A stretch of 64,000 nt of DNA from Mesonia mobilis DSM 19841 (GTDB lineage: Bacteria; Bacteroidota; Bacteroidia; Flavobacteriales; Flavobacteriaceae): assembly GCF_000423405.1 (NCBI RefSeq), contig NZ_AUHX01000007.1, positions 162,813 to 226,812 of the forward strand, written 5' to 3'. Numbering within the stretch: the first letter of the stretch is position 1; every line of letters begins with the position of its first letter. This document shows positions 8,099 through 17,524 of the stretch, piece after piece. The notes below the pieces were generated by a model. That model saw only the letters and a program-made list of their open reading frames with translations. It searched no databases and was not told the DNA's origin. Made by a program: the position numbers and the translations under genes.

Positions 8099-10414
8099 TT
8101 ATTTTTGATAACGTTCAACACTTTTCAACCTTAATTTTAGTAAGCCAAAAACGCCGATAGCTGAAATTGCTAGTACAGAAATTTCTACCATTGTATCTGC
8201 TCCTCTAAAATCTACCAAAATCACATTCACCACATTTTTACCGTGTGCTAATAAATAAGAGTTTTTCGCATAAAAATCGCTTATTTCGCTATTCACCGGT
8301 TGCGCTAATACTTCTAAAGCTAAGATGCTAATTAAACCTCCGAATGCTATGGAAAGAATTCCGTCGCGAATTCTCATTTTATAATCAGAGAGTTTTAAAT
8401 ACTTCGGAAGCTTGTACAATACCAACACAAATAAAATTACCGTTAAGGTATCGATCGCAAACTGCGTCATCGCTAGATCTGGTGCGCTATAAAAAACAAA
8501 AAGCAAACAGATCGAATAGCCCATAATTCCTGTTGCAACAACGGCTGCCAATCGAGATTTCGCAAATACAATTAACCCGATCGCTAAGATCAAAATGGTT
8601 AAAATCACCACTTCGTAAACTGTTAATCTTGCAAAAGAAGCGTAATCGATCTTATAGGTCGTACCGTCAACTAAAGTATATCCCATTAAGGCAATAAGGA
8701 ATAAAATAATTACCGAAACGTAATTTCTTAAATAGCCATTCTGAAAAATACGCGTCCATAATACTGAAAATTTACTGAAGGCTCGGTTAAAATTTTCAAG
8801 AATTGATTTTGGTGAAAGCGCTTCAAATTTGGTGATGAATGCTTCTTTTTTTGCTGAAGGTTTCAATACAAAATATAAAATAATTCCTGAAGCTATGGTG
8901 AGCAAACTCAAGCCTAAAATTGGTGTGATCCCATGCCATAATTTCAAATGTACTTCCGCGGCATCTTCACCAATCGACCAAAGTATAGGTTTTACTAAAG
9001 ATTTTTCAATTAAAACCGGAAACAAACCGATTATAAAACCTAAAGTCCCTAACAACACCGGCGGAAACCATAAGAAAAAAGATGGAAATTTCACCTTTTC
9101 AAACTTCTCCGGTAACTTTCCTATAAAAGGTTTAATTCCTGCTACATAACCCGCGTAAGAAATAAACACATTGGTAAGTATCGCAAAAGCGGTTAATAAT
9201 ATTGCTGAATGTTCAAAATGAAAAGTGCCTTCATAAATCAAATCTTTCCCAATAAAACCAACACTTGGTGGAATACCCGCGTTAGAAATTGCAGCTAAAA
9301 GTCCGGCAATTGCTACCGGCAACATTACTTTTCTTAACCCAGAAAGTTCAGTAACATTTCTAGTTTTTGCCTGATGATCGACAACACCCGTCATCATAAA
9401 GAAAGTTGCTTTGTATAAAGCGTGAACAATAATGAATACTGCCGCCGCCAAATAAGATTCGTGCGCGCCTAAACCAATTAAAAACACCAAAATACCTAAA
9501 GCTGAAATGGTCGTATAGGCCAAAATCCCTTTCATATCTGTTCTGAAAATCGAATGAAAAGCTGAATAAACCATCGTGATCAATCCAACGATTAATAAGG
9601 TGTTGTTCCAAAAACTGGTTGAACCCATTAACGGACTCATTCTAAACAGCAAATAAACACCCGCTTTTACCATTGTTGCCGAGTGTAAATAGGTTGAAAC
9701 CGGCGTTGGCGCTTTCATCGCACCCGGTAACCAAAAATGAAAAGGAAACTGTGCAGATTTGGTAAACGCAGCTCCAAAAATTAAACAAGCTGCTAAAATA
9801 TAATGTTCGTGACCTTGAATAAAGTCTTTTTGCGCTAACATTTCTGTGATGCTATACGTGCCGGAAATGTTTCCTAAAACGATTCCGCCACCTAACAATA
9901 ATAATCCACCGATTCCCGTAATACCTAAAGCAGTTAATGCAGATTTTCTTGAGGCTTCACTGGTATTATTAAAGCCAATTAAAAAGAAAGAACTTATACT
10001 AGTTAACTCCCAAAATACGAATAAAGAAATAAGATTATCAGACAATACCAAGCCTAACATCGCTCCCATAAAAATACTCAAGTAACCATAGAAACGATCT
10101 AAGTATTCGTGACCTTTTAAATAGCTAGAAGTATAAGCAAAAACCAGGGTTCCTATTCCTGTAATCAATAAAGAAAACAACAACGATAAACCATCTAAAG
10201 TAAAACTGAGGTTGACGCCGAGTGAGGGAATCCATTCATAAGTTTTATGTATAAATTCTTTGTTCGAAACCTCACCAATAAAGCGAACAAAGTATACAAA
10301 TAAACCTAGTGGAATTAATGTAGGAAGTAAAGCAAGTTTATGATTCACCAGTTTTTTACCTCCAAAAAATAGGAGTATAGCGAACAAAAAACCTGTTAAA
10401 ATAGCTATTAGCAT
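8099..10414 (-). CDS. mrpA: Mrp-type Na+/H+ antiporter subunit A (NuoL-like)
   Basis: Largest subunit of the Mrp complex, about 771 residues. Residues 1-500 form the NuoL-like antiporter module (WELTSISSFFLIGF; AAFTKSAQFPFHFWLPGAM; IVHALYKATFFMMTGVVDH). The C-terminal 200 residues hold the DUF4040/MbhE-like part (FYSAPDLAMTQFAIDTLTVIL). A reading frame extends 20 codons further upstream, but I choose the ATG at 10412-10414. It begins a normal membrane-protein N-terminus (MLIAILTGFLFAIL), and a perfect -7 element lies between it and the upstream ATG. First gene of the mrp-bio transcription unit. Confidence 0.92.
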   Translation of the reverse strand: MLIAILTGFLFAILLFFGGKKLVNHKLALLPTLIPLGLFVYFVRFIGEVSNKEFIHKTYEWIPSLGVNLSFTLDGLSLLFSLLITGIGTLVFAYTSSYLKGHEYLDRFYGYLSIFMGAMLGLVLSDNLISLFVFWELTSISSFFLIGFNNTSEASRKSALTALGITGIGGLLLLGGGIVLGNISGTYSITEMLAQKDFIQGHEHYILAACLIFGAAFTKSAQFPFHFWLPGAMKAPTPVSTYLHSATMVKAGVYLLFRMSPLMGSTSFWNNTLLIVGLITMVYSAFHSIFRTDMKGILAYTTISALGILVFLIGLGAHESYLAAAVFIIVHALYKATFFMMTGVVDHQAKTRNVTELSGLRKVMLPVAIAGLLAAISNAGIPPSVGFIGKDLIYEGTFHFEHSAILLTAFAILTNVFISYAGYVAGIKPFIGKLPEKFEKVKFPSFFLWFPPVLLGTLGFIIGLFPVLIEKSLVKPILWSIGEDAAEVHLKLWHGITPILGLSLLTIASGIILYFVLKPSAKKEAFITKFEALSPKSILENFNRAFSKFSVLWTRIFQNGYLRNYVSVIILFLIALMGYTLVDGTTYKIDYASFARLTVYEVVILTILILAIGLIVFAKSRLAAVVATGIMGYSICLLFVFYSAPDLAMTQFAIDTLTVILFVLVLYKLPKYLKLSDYKMRIRDGILSIAFGGLISILALEVLAQPVNSEISDFYAKNSYLLAHGKNVVNVILVDFRGADTMVEISVLAISAIGVFGLLKLRLKSVERYQK

Positions 10415-10433
10415 ATATTTTTTACTAGAGTCA

Positions 10434-10441
10434 CAAATATA
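10434..10441 (-). promoter_or_regulatory. -7 promoter element for the mrp-bio operon
   Basis: TATATTTG on the minus strand matches the Bacteroidetes -7 consensus TAnnTTTG, 20 bases from the chosen mrpA start. A TTTG lies upstream but at 25 bases rather than the usual 17-23, so the -33 element is uncertain. Confidence 0.5.
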
Positions 10442-10557
10442 CAGCTTAAAATTGATTTTACGATAGCAAAACACGCCTGTAAGTAAGGGTTTAACAACAT
10501 CATAACATTTTAAATGTCGAGGGAAATAATTGTTTCCACTTCAACAAAGACGATTTA

Positions 10558-10611
10558 AAATTATTGTTTTTCAATAATTTATATAATTTTGTTATCGTTA
10601 AACAATAATTT
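10558..10611 (+). promoter_or_regulatory. promoter with flanking inverted repeat (putative Xre operator)
   Basis: A -33 TTG (10564-10566), a 17-base spacer and a -7 TAATTTTG (10584-10591) form a good Bacteroidetes promoter. It is framed by a perfect 12-base inverted repeat (10558-10569 and 10600-10611). The half-site ATTATTG/CAATAAT occurs three times (10560, 10572, 10603), overlapping -33, spacer and the expected transcription start. The Xre protein encoded at 11136 is the natural candidate to bind here. Confidence 0.6.
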
Positions 10612-10618
10612 GTTATTT

Positions 10619-11125
10619 ATGAAATCACTTCAACCACTTAAAACATTAATCAATTTTTTATTTATAATTATTTGTATCGTTTTTACAGGCATAAGTATTG
10701 CGTTATTCTACGTAGCCCTTAGTGGAAATCTAGAATTTTTATCGATAGAAGCTAACTCACAAATAGAGATTTTCAGCAAAATAATTACGTTAATTCTTGT
10801 TTTTGCTTTGCAAGTGATGTCGATTTATTATTTGAGAGAATTTATTAAAGATGTTTCTCCGAAAAATTTGTTTACCATTCAACAAATTAAATGGCTCTCT
10901 AAAACCGGAAAATTAATGATTCTAGCAACGATCGTTTATACTGTTTTAAACTTTTTGATGAAGGTTATTTTTGAAAACAGAATCGAAATTTCAGTTTTAA
11001 ATAATTCTGAAAACTTGTTTTACAATGAGATTTTCTTACTGATCATCGGCTTATTTTTTCTCTTTTTAAGTCACGTATTTAATTCAGCAAGAATATTAAA
11101 AGAAGAAAACGAACTTACCATCTAA
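10619..11125 (+). CDS. DUF2975 membrane protein
   Basis: Membrane protein of 168 residues with four predicted helices (about 10-32, 52-75, 98-120, 138-158) and a short charged tail. The pattern matches the DUF2975 family, which usually lies beside a small Xre/YozG-type regulator, as here. The start is the ATG at 10619; an upstream in-frame TTG at 10589 lies inside the -7 promoter element and can be excluded. Its function is unknown. Confidence 0.85.
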   Translation: MKSLQPLKTLINFLFIIICIVFTGISIALFYVALSGNLEFLSIEANSQIEIFSKIITLILVFALQVMSIYYLREFIKDVSPKNLFTIQQIKWLSKTGKLMILATIVYTVLNFLMKVIFENRIEISVLNNSENLFYNEIFLLIIGLFFLFLSHVFNSARILKEENELTI

Positions 11126-11135
11126 GATAGAAACT

Positions 11136-11342
11136 ATGCCCATACTCATAAATTTAGATGAAGTTTTACAGCAACGTGAAATGAAGTCGAAAGATCTAGC
11201 TGAAAAAATAGGAATCACCACCGCAAACCTTTCCATCTTAAAAACAGGAAAAGCAAAAGCGATTCGGTTTTCTACTTTAGCCGCAATCTGTGAAACACTC
11301 GATTGCCAACCGGGAGATATTTTAAGCTACGAACCTGATTAG
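11136..11342 (+). CDS. small Xre-family (YozG-like) transcriptional regulator
   Basis: Single-domain helix-turn-helix protein of 68 residues. The HTH runs from about 18 to 60 (MKSKDLAEKIGITTANLSIL, then STLAAICETLDCQPGDIL), typical of Cro/C1-like regulators paired with DUF2975 membrane proteins. It begins 10 bases after the DUF2975 stop, so the two form an operon, and it probably autoregulates through the repeated CAATAAT sites upstream. Its 3' end overlaps the convergent gene by four bases. Confidence 0.9.
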   Translation: MPILINLDEVLQQREMKSKDLAEKIGITTANLSILKTGKAKAIRFSTLAAICETLDCQPGDILSYEPD

Positions 11343-11779
11343 AACCAAGCCGCCCAAGGGATCATTGCTAAAATTGCAATTAATGCTAATGGGTAGAAAA
11401 TTGCTAAAACTTTAAATTTTGGAGCTGAAGAGAGTTTCTTTTTATGTTTAGAATACCCAATAGTGATCAATGCAATAGCAATAATCATCATTAATGGGTG
11501 CTCTACATTATAAAGCCTTAACGTGCTGTCACTCATAATGTCTTTTACAGGAACACCTTCGGTAAACCAAACAATTTTATCGGAAACAAAAAACAGCACA
11601 ATACCAATTAACAGTTGAATATGCGTACAAATAAGTGCAAAAAGAGAGATTCTAAAATCTTTTGGCGCATACGATCTTTTAGTAACTGCTCCGATAACGG
11701 CGTTAATTGTTGCCAACAGAACTACTAATACTACTAAATATGCCCAATACGAATGAAGGTAATATACTGCTCTTTCCAT
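11339..11779 (-). CDS. four-helix membrane protein, cytochrome b-like
   Basis: Integral membrane protein of 146 residues with four hydrophobic segments (about 10-30, 45-66, 92-110, 122-143). Histidines occur in YYLHSYWAYL (H9), CTHIQLLIG and EHPLMMI, placed within or at the ends of helices. Similar flavobacterial proteins are often labelled cytochrome B, and haem binding is plausible but not shown by the sequence. It overlaps the convergent Xre gene by four bases at the 3' ends. Confidence 0.7.
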   Translation of the reverse strand: MERAVYYLHSYWAYLVVLVVLLATINAVIGAVTKRSYAPKDFRISLFALICTHIQLLIGIVLFFVSDKIVWFTEGVPVKDIMSDSTLRLYNVEHPLMMIIAIALITIGYSKHKKKLSSAPKFKVLAIFYPLALIAILAMIPWAAWF

Positions 11780-11817
11780 AATTTTTATTTTGAGCTGTAA
11801 AGGTAATTTTTTTACAT

Positions 11818-11849
11818 AAAAAAACCGCTACAAATTGTAGCGGTTTTTT
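11818..11849 (-). terminator. intrinsic terminator of the TonB receptor/lipoprotein operon
   Basis: Perfect stem AAAACCGCTACAA / TTGTAGCGGTTTT with A-run and T-run on either side, 21 bases after the lipoprotein stop. It could work in both directions. Confidence 0.85.
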
Positions 11850-11869
11850 AAATAGGTAGAGGTTAATAA

Positions 11870-13525
11870 TTACTCTTCATTTTCAACCCACTCTCCATTT
11901 TCTTTTATAAATCTAAAGCTTTCAAGAACGCTTCCTCCATTATAAGTATCTACATTCAACACATATTGCTGACCATCTTCTGCATTTGGAGCAATAACAT
12001 TAGCTAATAAATCTGTTAAAACAGTGAACATCATATCGTCATCCCAAGCAGTTGGGCTTCCAGATCTGTTGAAATTACCATAGTTTGCTAAGTTTGAAGC
12101 TGCGTTAGAATAATCTGTTCCTGTTTCTTCATCTACATAAGATTCATATTGTTCAGCAACATAATCATACTCAGCACCTGTTAGCAGGTAAGTAATAGTA
12201 TTATCTGGCACCCAAGTTTCACCATCAAAACCGAACTGAAGTGAACTTTGGAATTGTTGCCACATACCGCTCATAAAAGTATAATAGCTTCCTCTTGTTT
12301 GAGTTCCCGCATCAGAACCTGCATAATATCTATAGATTAAGTACATTTCATCTTCTTCTTGAGCGTAAGGAAAGTTATTCGCTAAGAAAGTAGGTAAATA
12401 ATTTTCTGGAAGAACTGAACTACTAAAGTTATTATATTGTCCTGGTGCTCCCATCTCATCGTAATCACTTGCTGAAAGGTAATATGCATTTTCAACACGC
12501 TCCCACTCACCATCGACAAATCTAAAATATAATGCATTTTCAACAGATTCTCCTGTTACTCCAGTAACCTTAAGCGCTAAAGATTCAACTCTCCATCTAC
12601 CAGCATCATCATTAGTTGACTGATATTTTAAAGCTATATTTAAAGTTTGACCATCGTAAGCAGAAAAATCATACTCTTCTGATAAAATAAAATCATTACT
12701 ATCTCCTGCCGGTGCATTTTGTAAATTTATTTCATCCCAAGTTGCAGTTGTTACATCACCTGAATAATCTGTAGAAACTAAAATCTGCAGTAAAGATAAA
12801 TCGTCTGCATAGTTGATAGCTTGACTAATTTGAAAGTTTACATCTGTTTCGTCTGTTAAATCTATTTCTGGAGAAACGATCCAATCTTCATTAGCAACAG
12901 CTCCACCAGAATACCCATTACCTTCAATGTAACTAGATTGAGAGGTCCATTCTTGAGGTCCAGAAACATTTACAGTTGTCCACCCTTCAAAACTATTTTG
13001 AAAATTATATTCAACTAAAGAAGCAGAGCCAATTTCTGGCTCTTCAATAAATTCATCGTAAACCGCTAATACCACATCACCTCCTTCTGGAGAATCGATT
13101 TCTTCTGTTAAAATATCGATTAAACCTTCTTCGATATTAGCTCCAGGATAAAAACCAGCTGCTTCGAAGCCAAGAAAAGTATAATCATCACTTTCTAATT
13201 CATATTCTTCAGCATTGGTAAACTCTGCAACATTCGCCACTTGATCATAGTAAAGATTATAATTTACAAGCACAGAAGAACCTCTTCCCCAATATGGGTA
13301 CATTTCAGCTAATAAATCTGGCACTAAATCTCTAGCTTGATCTTCTGTTTCAAAAAAATCTCCTTCTAATTCTAACGATTCGTAATCATCTGCAGTAAGC
13401 GTATATTCTTCCTCTCCTACCACTGGATTATCAATCGCATCAATCTCTTCATGAATATCTTCCATCGGCTCACAAGCCATTAGGAAAAATAACATCGCTA
13501 TGCTTAAATAAACTAATTTTTTCAT
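11870..13525 (-). CDS. modular surface lipoprotein with choice-of-anchor J domain
   Basis: Lipoprotein of 551 residues. The signal peptide MKKLVYLSIAMLFFLMAC ends in lipobox Cys18, followed by an acidic stretch. A choice-of-anchor J (cleaved-adhesin/MAM-like) jelly-roll occupies roughly 165-320, recognised by FEGWTTVNVSGPQEW and NEDWIVSPEIDLT. On both sides lie related segments with the pattern YxLxxxDYxxL followed by PxLLAxxFPY, visible near 42-90, 350-395 and 440-520. It lies 11 bases after the TonB receptor gene and is probably its surface partner, although it is not SusD-like. The ligand is unknown. Confidence 0.85.
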   Translation of the reverse strand: MKKLVYLSIAMLFFLMACEPMEDIHEEIDAIDNPVVGEEEYTLTADDYESLELEGDFFETEDQARDLVPDLLAEMYPYWGRGSSVLVNYNLYYDQVANVAEFTNAEEYELESDDYTFLGFEAAGFYPGANIEEGLIDILTEEIDSPEGGDVVLAVYDEFIEEPEIGSASLVEYNFQNSFEGWTTVNVSGPQEWTSQSSYIEGNGYSGGAVANEDWIVSPEIDLTDETDVNFQISQAINYADDLSLLQILVSTDYSGDVTTATWDEINLQNAPAGDSNDFILSEEYDFSAYDGQTLNIALKYQSTNDDAGRWRVESLALKVTGVTGESVENALYFRFVDGEWERVENAYYLSASDYDEMGAPGQYNNFSSSVLPENYLPTFLANNFPYAQEEDEMYLIYRYYAGSDAGTQTRGSYYTFMSGMWQQFQSSLQFGFDGETWVPDNTITYLLTGAEYDYVAEQYESYVDEETGTDYSNAASNLANYGNFNRSGSPTAWDDDMMFTVLTDLLANVIAPNAEDGQQYVLNVDTYNGGSVLESFRFIKENGEWVENEE

Positions 13526-13536
13526 TTTAATTCTTT

Positions 13537-16092
13537 TTAAAATTTAAGTTTTGCCCCTACTGTAAAGGTTCTTCCTACTCCATACCAAACTAAAGCTGTT
13601 TGCGCATTTGAGTCTGCCCCGTCTATTGCATCTGAAATATATTCTGTATCAAATACATTGTTCATTCTACCGTATAAAGTTGCGTCGAAATTTCCAAATT
13701 TAAATCCGTGCTTAATTGAAGCATCTAACACTCCGTAAGAAGGCGCTTCCCAAGGGCGAGTTGCACTACCTGGAGTATTTGGATAACCACCATCACTAGG
13801 ATCGAAATCTGCGAAATATCTATCAAAATAATTATAATCTAAATAAAAAGTAGTTTTATCTAATAGATCGTAAGCTAACCCTAAAGCTGCAGTTGTTTGT
13901 GCTGCATCACCTACAGGAACGTCTTCAATAAATAAATCTACAGTAGTTACTAAAGATTGATCTTCTGCTCTAATTTCTACATTTTCAATGTTTTCTTCCC
14001 ATCTGTAATCACCGATAGAAGCCATACCTGTAATTCTTAATTTATCTGTTGCATCAAATACGAAATCTACCTCAACTCCTTGGTGAACCGCATTTACTCC
14101 TAAGATGTTTGCAAATCCTGTTTCATCTTCACTTAACTGAAATGATCTTGTTTCTGTTCTATCTCTCCATGTAGTTCTATAAGCATTTACATTTGCTCTA
14201 AATCTAGAACTACGGAAACCATAACCTAATTCGAAACTTAAGATTTTTTGGTTTTCTGCGTCATCATTAATCTCTTCATTATTGTAGTTAGGAAAAACTG
14301 CATCGAAACCTGGTGCTTTCTCAAAATAACCTAAGTTAGCGAATACATTATGATGATCTGATAAATTGTAGTTTGCTCCACCTTTTACCACAAAACCGGC
14401 AAAGTTATACCAATCGGTTTCTTGCTGAGGATCACTATCTAAATATTGAAAATAATCAATTCTTTTATAAGAAGTGTTAGATCCTGCTAAAGAGATAAAT
14501 GCAGCCAAATCATCTTCTGAATATTCTAACTGAGTAAATAAACCTGCCCATCTTACTTTACCGTCGTTATAGTAGTTAAATTTATCACCTACTTGCAAAG
14601 CTTTATTAGGATTATTTACATCTGAATCGTCTGCAAAATACTCACCTCCCAATAGGTCTGTCACTTCATAAAAGTGCTTTCCTGTATAATCTCTTAGATC
14701 TAAACCAGCTAAAAGCTCGAAATTATCATTCAATTTATTACTGTAAGTAGAAAGTACACCATACCAATTGTGATCGTTTCTTGAAGCTCTTAAAATAGAT
14801 TCTGAACCTCCTGCGCCATTTGCAATATTTTCATCAACGATACGATCTACATCTACTGGTCCTAGTGGCCCTAATCTATATTCTGGATTAGTGAATTTAC
14901 TTTCACCACGAGTACCTCCTCCTCCTCCGGTACCGAAAGAAGCGTATACTGCCGTCGACAAGAAAGACTGATCATCAATCGTCCAATAATGGTTTAAAGA
15001 GATTTGTGGTTTATGGTAAAAGTTATCTTCAATATGCACAACCTCTCCATTTTTATAACCCCAATCTGAATTATATTTTCTATCTCTTTCGCTTTCTCTA
15101 TAGGTAGAAATTAAATGTCTGTTTTGACGTTGACCGTGTCTTTGTTTCGCTCCAAAAGCAGTAAAAGACAATTCGTGATTTTCATTGAATTTTTTAGCAA
15201 GATTTACAAAGTAAGATACCGCCTGAAACTCAGTACCATCTACCCAACCATCTCCGGTTGTTCTTGCTGCAGAAACTGAAGCCGCAAAACCGTTATCCAT
15301 TAAACCTGTAGAGTAAGTAGCTCCGTATTTAGTATAGCCATCGTTACCAACTGTAGCGAAAAAGTTTCCTCCTTCTTCAGCATCGGTACTCTTGGTAACC
15401 ACGTTTACCGTACCTCCTACAGAAGGAACAGCAACTTTAGCAGCACCTAAACCTCTTTGCACCTGCATTGTTCTAGTTACATCGGCAAGACCAGCCCAGT
15501 TACTCCAGTAAACAGCTCCGTTTTCCATATCATTCACAGGAACACCGTTAATAAGAACCGCAACGTTTTCAGACTGAAAACCTCGAATTCTCAAATCTGC
15601 ATCACCAAAACCACCTCCAGCTCTAGTCGCATAAACTCCTGGTGTTGATTTTAAAATTTCCGGAAATTCTTGACTTCCTAATTTTGTTTCAATTTGCTCT
15701 GCTTTAACAGTTGAAACCGCCACAGGCGTTTCTCGATCAATTGCCAAAGAGTAGCTTGTAATCACAATTTCTCCTAAAGCATTTTCATCTGCTTTTAAAC
15801 TTACCATACCAAGATCTAAAGTTTCACCATCTTGCATATCGTAAGGAATACGTTGTTGAACAAAACCTACATAAGTAATCACTACTTCTCCTTGTAAATT
15901 TTCTTCTTCGATTTTTAAGGTAAACATACCATCAAAATCTGTAGTCGTACCATTTGAAGTCCCGGCTACCATTACGTTTGCTCCCGGCAACGGAGTACCA
16001 GTATCGGGATCTGTAACTGTCCCTTTAATAGTACCTTGAGCAAAAATTACACTAGTTGCTAATAGCAACATCATCGTAAACAATTTTTTCAT
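13537..16092 (-). CDS. TonB-dependent outer-membrane receptor
   Basis: Outer-membrane active transporter of 851 residues. Signal peptide 1-18 (ending IFAQ), carboxypeptidase-D-like beta-sandwich (about 20-110, GTIKGTVTDPDTGTPLPGAN), plug domain (about 120-235, LRIRGFQSENVAVLINGVPV and VQRGLGAAKVAVPSVGGTVN) and a 22-strand barrel ending in FTVGAKLKF with a terminal Phe. It lacks the extra SusC signatures and no SusD follows. Instead the downstream gene is a choice-of-anchor J lipoprotein, a pairing often seen in Flavobacteriia. The substrate cannot be read from the sequence. Confidence 0.92.
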   Translation of the reverse strand: MKKLFTMMLLLATSVIFAQGTIKGTVTDPDTGTPLPGANVMVAGTSNGTTTDFDGMFTLKIEEENLQGEVVITYVGFVQQRIPYDMQDGETLDLGMVSLKADENALGEIVITSYSLAIDRETPVAVSTVKAEQIETKLGSQEFPEILKSTPGVYATRAGGGFGDADLRIRGFQSENVAVLINGVPVNDMENGAVYWSNWAGLADVTRTMQVQRGLGAAKVAVPSVGGTVNVVTKSTDAEEGGNFFATVGNDGYTKYGATYSTGLMDNGFAASVSAARTTGDGWVDGTEFQAVSYFVNLAKKFNENHELSFTAFGAKQRHGQRQNRHLISTYRESERDRKYNSDWGYKNGEVVHIEDNFYHKPQISLNHYWTIDDQSFLSTAVYASFGTGGGGGTRGESKFTNPEYRLGPLGPVDVDRIVDENIANGAGGSESILRASRNDHNWYGVLSTYSNKLNDNFELLAGLDLRDYTGKHFYEVTDLLGGEYFADDSDVNNPNKALQVGDKFNYYNDGKVRWAGLFTQLEYSEDDLAAFISLAGSNTSYKRIDYFQYLDSDPQQETDWYNFAGFVVKGGANYNLSDHHNVFANLGYFEKAPGFDAVFPNYNNEEINDDAENQKILSFELGYGFRSSRFRANVNAYRTTWRDRTETRSFQLSEDETGFANILGVNAVHQGVEVDFVFDATDKLRITGMASIGDYRWEENIENVEIRAEDQSLVTTVDLFIEDVPVGDAAQTTAALGLAYDLLDKTTFYLDYNYFDRYFADFDPSDGGYPNTPGSATRPWEAPSYGVLDASIKHGFKFGNFDATLYGRMNNVFDTEYISDAIDGADSNAQTALVWYGVGRTFTVGAKLKF

Positions 16093-16241
16093 TTTGCAGT
16101 TTGTGTTTAAATTTTTGTTTGCAATGCAAAAGAAGCAATAAGCCGCTAATTGCGTTTTAACTCGTTATTAACAGTAACAATTACAATATTAAATAATTGT
16201 TATGCGTACATATCAATACGAACAAAAAACATGAAAATGAA

Positions 16242-17501
16242 CTATAAAATTTTAGGAGGAAGTTTTTTAAACGGAATTTCTTCTAGCTGTTTTCTCAAGT
16301 CTTCAATGTGAAGAAAATAATCAGGTTTTAGCTCTTCTTTTAAAGGTTCTGAACTTGGAAGGTTTTGCTTATAAGGGTCTACCTGTCTACCGTGCACCCA
16401 AAAACGATAACACACATGAGGTCCTGTTGCTAAGCCGGTACTTCCTACATAACCAATTACATCGCCTTGTTTTACGCGTTGACCAACTTTTGCGTTTCGC
16501 TTCGACATATGCAGGTATTGGGTTGTATACTTATCATTATGTCTCACTTTCACATAATTACCATTACCACGCGTATAACTCGACTTGATCACTACTCCGT
16601 CGGCGGTTGACCAAATCGGAGTTCCTGTTGGGGCAGCATAATCTGTACCTTTATGGGCTTTCCAACGTTTTTGAACAGGATGAAATCTTCTTTTGGTATA
16701 TCGTGAAGATATTCTAGAAAACTTTAATGGCGCTTTTAAAAAGAAACTTTGCAGTGAATTTGCTTCTTCATCGTAATATTTAGCAAAGCCACTTACGCTA
16801 TCTTTTCCAAATTCGAATGCGTAATATGGGTTTTTATAATGCGTTAGTACGGCGGCTTCAATATTTTCTACTCCAGCATAAACCGTATCGTTAATGTATT
16901 TTTCGTTATAAATTAATTTGAATTGATCTCCTTTCTGAATTTTAAAGAAATCTATTTTCCAACGGTAGATATCGGCAATTTTATCGGCTAAAAGAATACT
17001 TAAACCTTCATTATCCATCGCTCCAGAAAGTGAAGAAGTAATTACTCCTGAAGCTACTTTTCTTTTAATGGTCACCGGTTTTTTTGCTCGATAAGCTCGA
17101 ATAGAATCGGCTAAATCGACAACGGTATAGTTAATCCGGTCGTTCTCGTAAATAAAAGCTTTTACAGTTGCTGAAGTATCTTTGCTTTTTAAAATTGTAT
17201 AAGGTTTACCGGCTACAATTCTGGCAGGATTAAACGTGTCTTTTACTTTTTCTGAAATTCTAAAAACCTCGCCTCGGGTTACTCCGTTAGCATCCATAAT
17301 CCCACCGAAGCTATCGCCTAATCTAATGGTATCTCTAACGACTTCATAATCGTTTAATAGAAAACCGTATTCTTTGATTTGCGGAGGTGTTTTTTTAATT
17401 TTCACTTCTTCTTTTGGAGCTTTACTCTCTTTTTTATCTTTTCCGCAAGACCATAAAAAAACTGAAACTACTAAGGCTGCAACTAAATATATATTCTTCA
17501 A
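16242..17501 (-). CDS. M23 family peptidase lipoprotein with HxC in place of HxH
   Basis: Predicted murein endopeptidase, about 419 residues from a TTG start at 17499-17501. That start gives a compact lipoprotein signal (MKNIYLVAALVVSVFLWSC, lipobox Cys near 19). The frame extends upstream to 17555, but those codons overlap a good promoter. The LytM domain (about 255-375) has HKGTD (H283, D287) and YLHM (H331). The final motif is GPHVCYRFW (H362, C364), where classical LytM enzymes have HxH with the second His binding zinc. Catalysis may use Cys as ligand or may be lost. A LysM-like or OapA-like middle region precedes the domain. Confidence 0.85.
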   Translation of the reverse strand: MKNIYLVAALVVSVFLWSCGKDKKESKAPKEEVKIKKTPPQIKEYGFLLNDYEVVRDTIRLGDSFGGIMDANGVTRGEVFRISEKVKDTFNPARIVAGKPYTILKSKDTSATVKAFIYENDRINYTVVDLADSIRAYRAKKPVTIKRKVASGVITSSLSGAMDNEGLSILLADKIADIYRWKIDFFKIQKGDQFKLIYNEKYINDTVYAGVENIEAAVLTHYKNPYYAFEFGKDSVSGFAKYYDEEANSLQSFFLKAPLKFSRISSRYTKRRFHPVQKRWKAHKGTDYAAPTGTPIWSTADGVVIKSSYTRGNGNYVKVRHNDKYTTQYLHMSKRNAKVGQRVKQGDVIGYVGSTGLATGPHVCYRFWVHGRQVDPYKQNLPSSEPLKEELKPDYFLHIEDLRKQLEEIPFKKLPPKIL

Positions 17502-17524
17502 AAGGGTTTTATTTTTGGGATGGG

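Noticed and set aside
9360..9611. Open frame inside mrpA in another phase
   Set aside because: Contained entirely in mrpA with no recognisable family.
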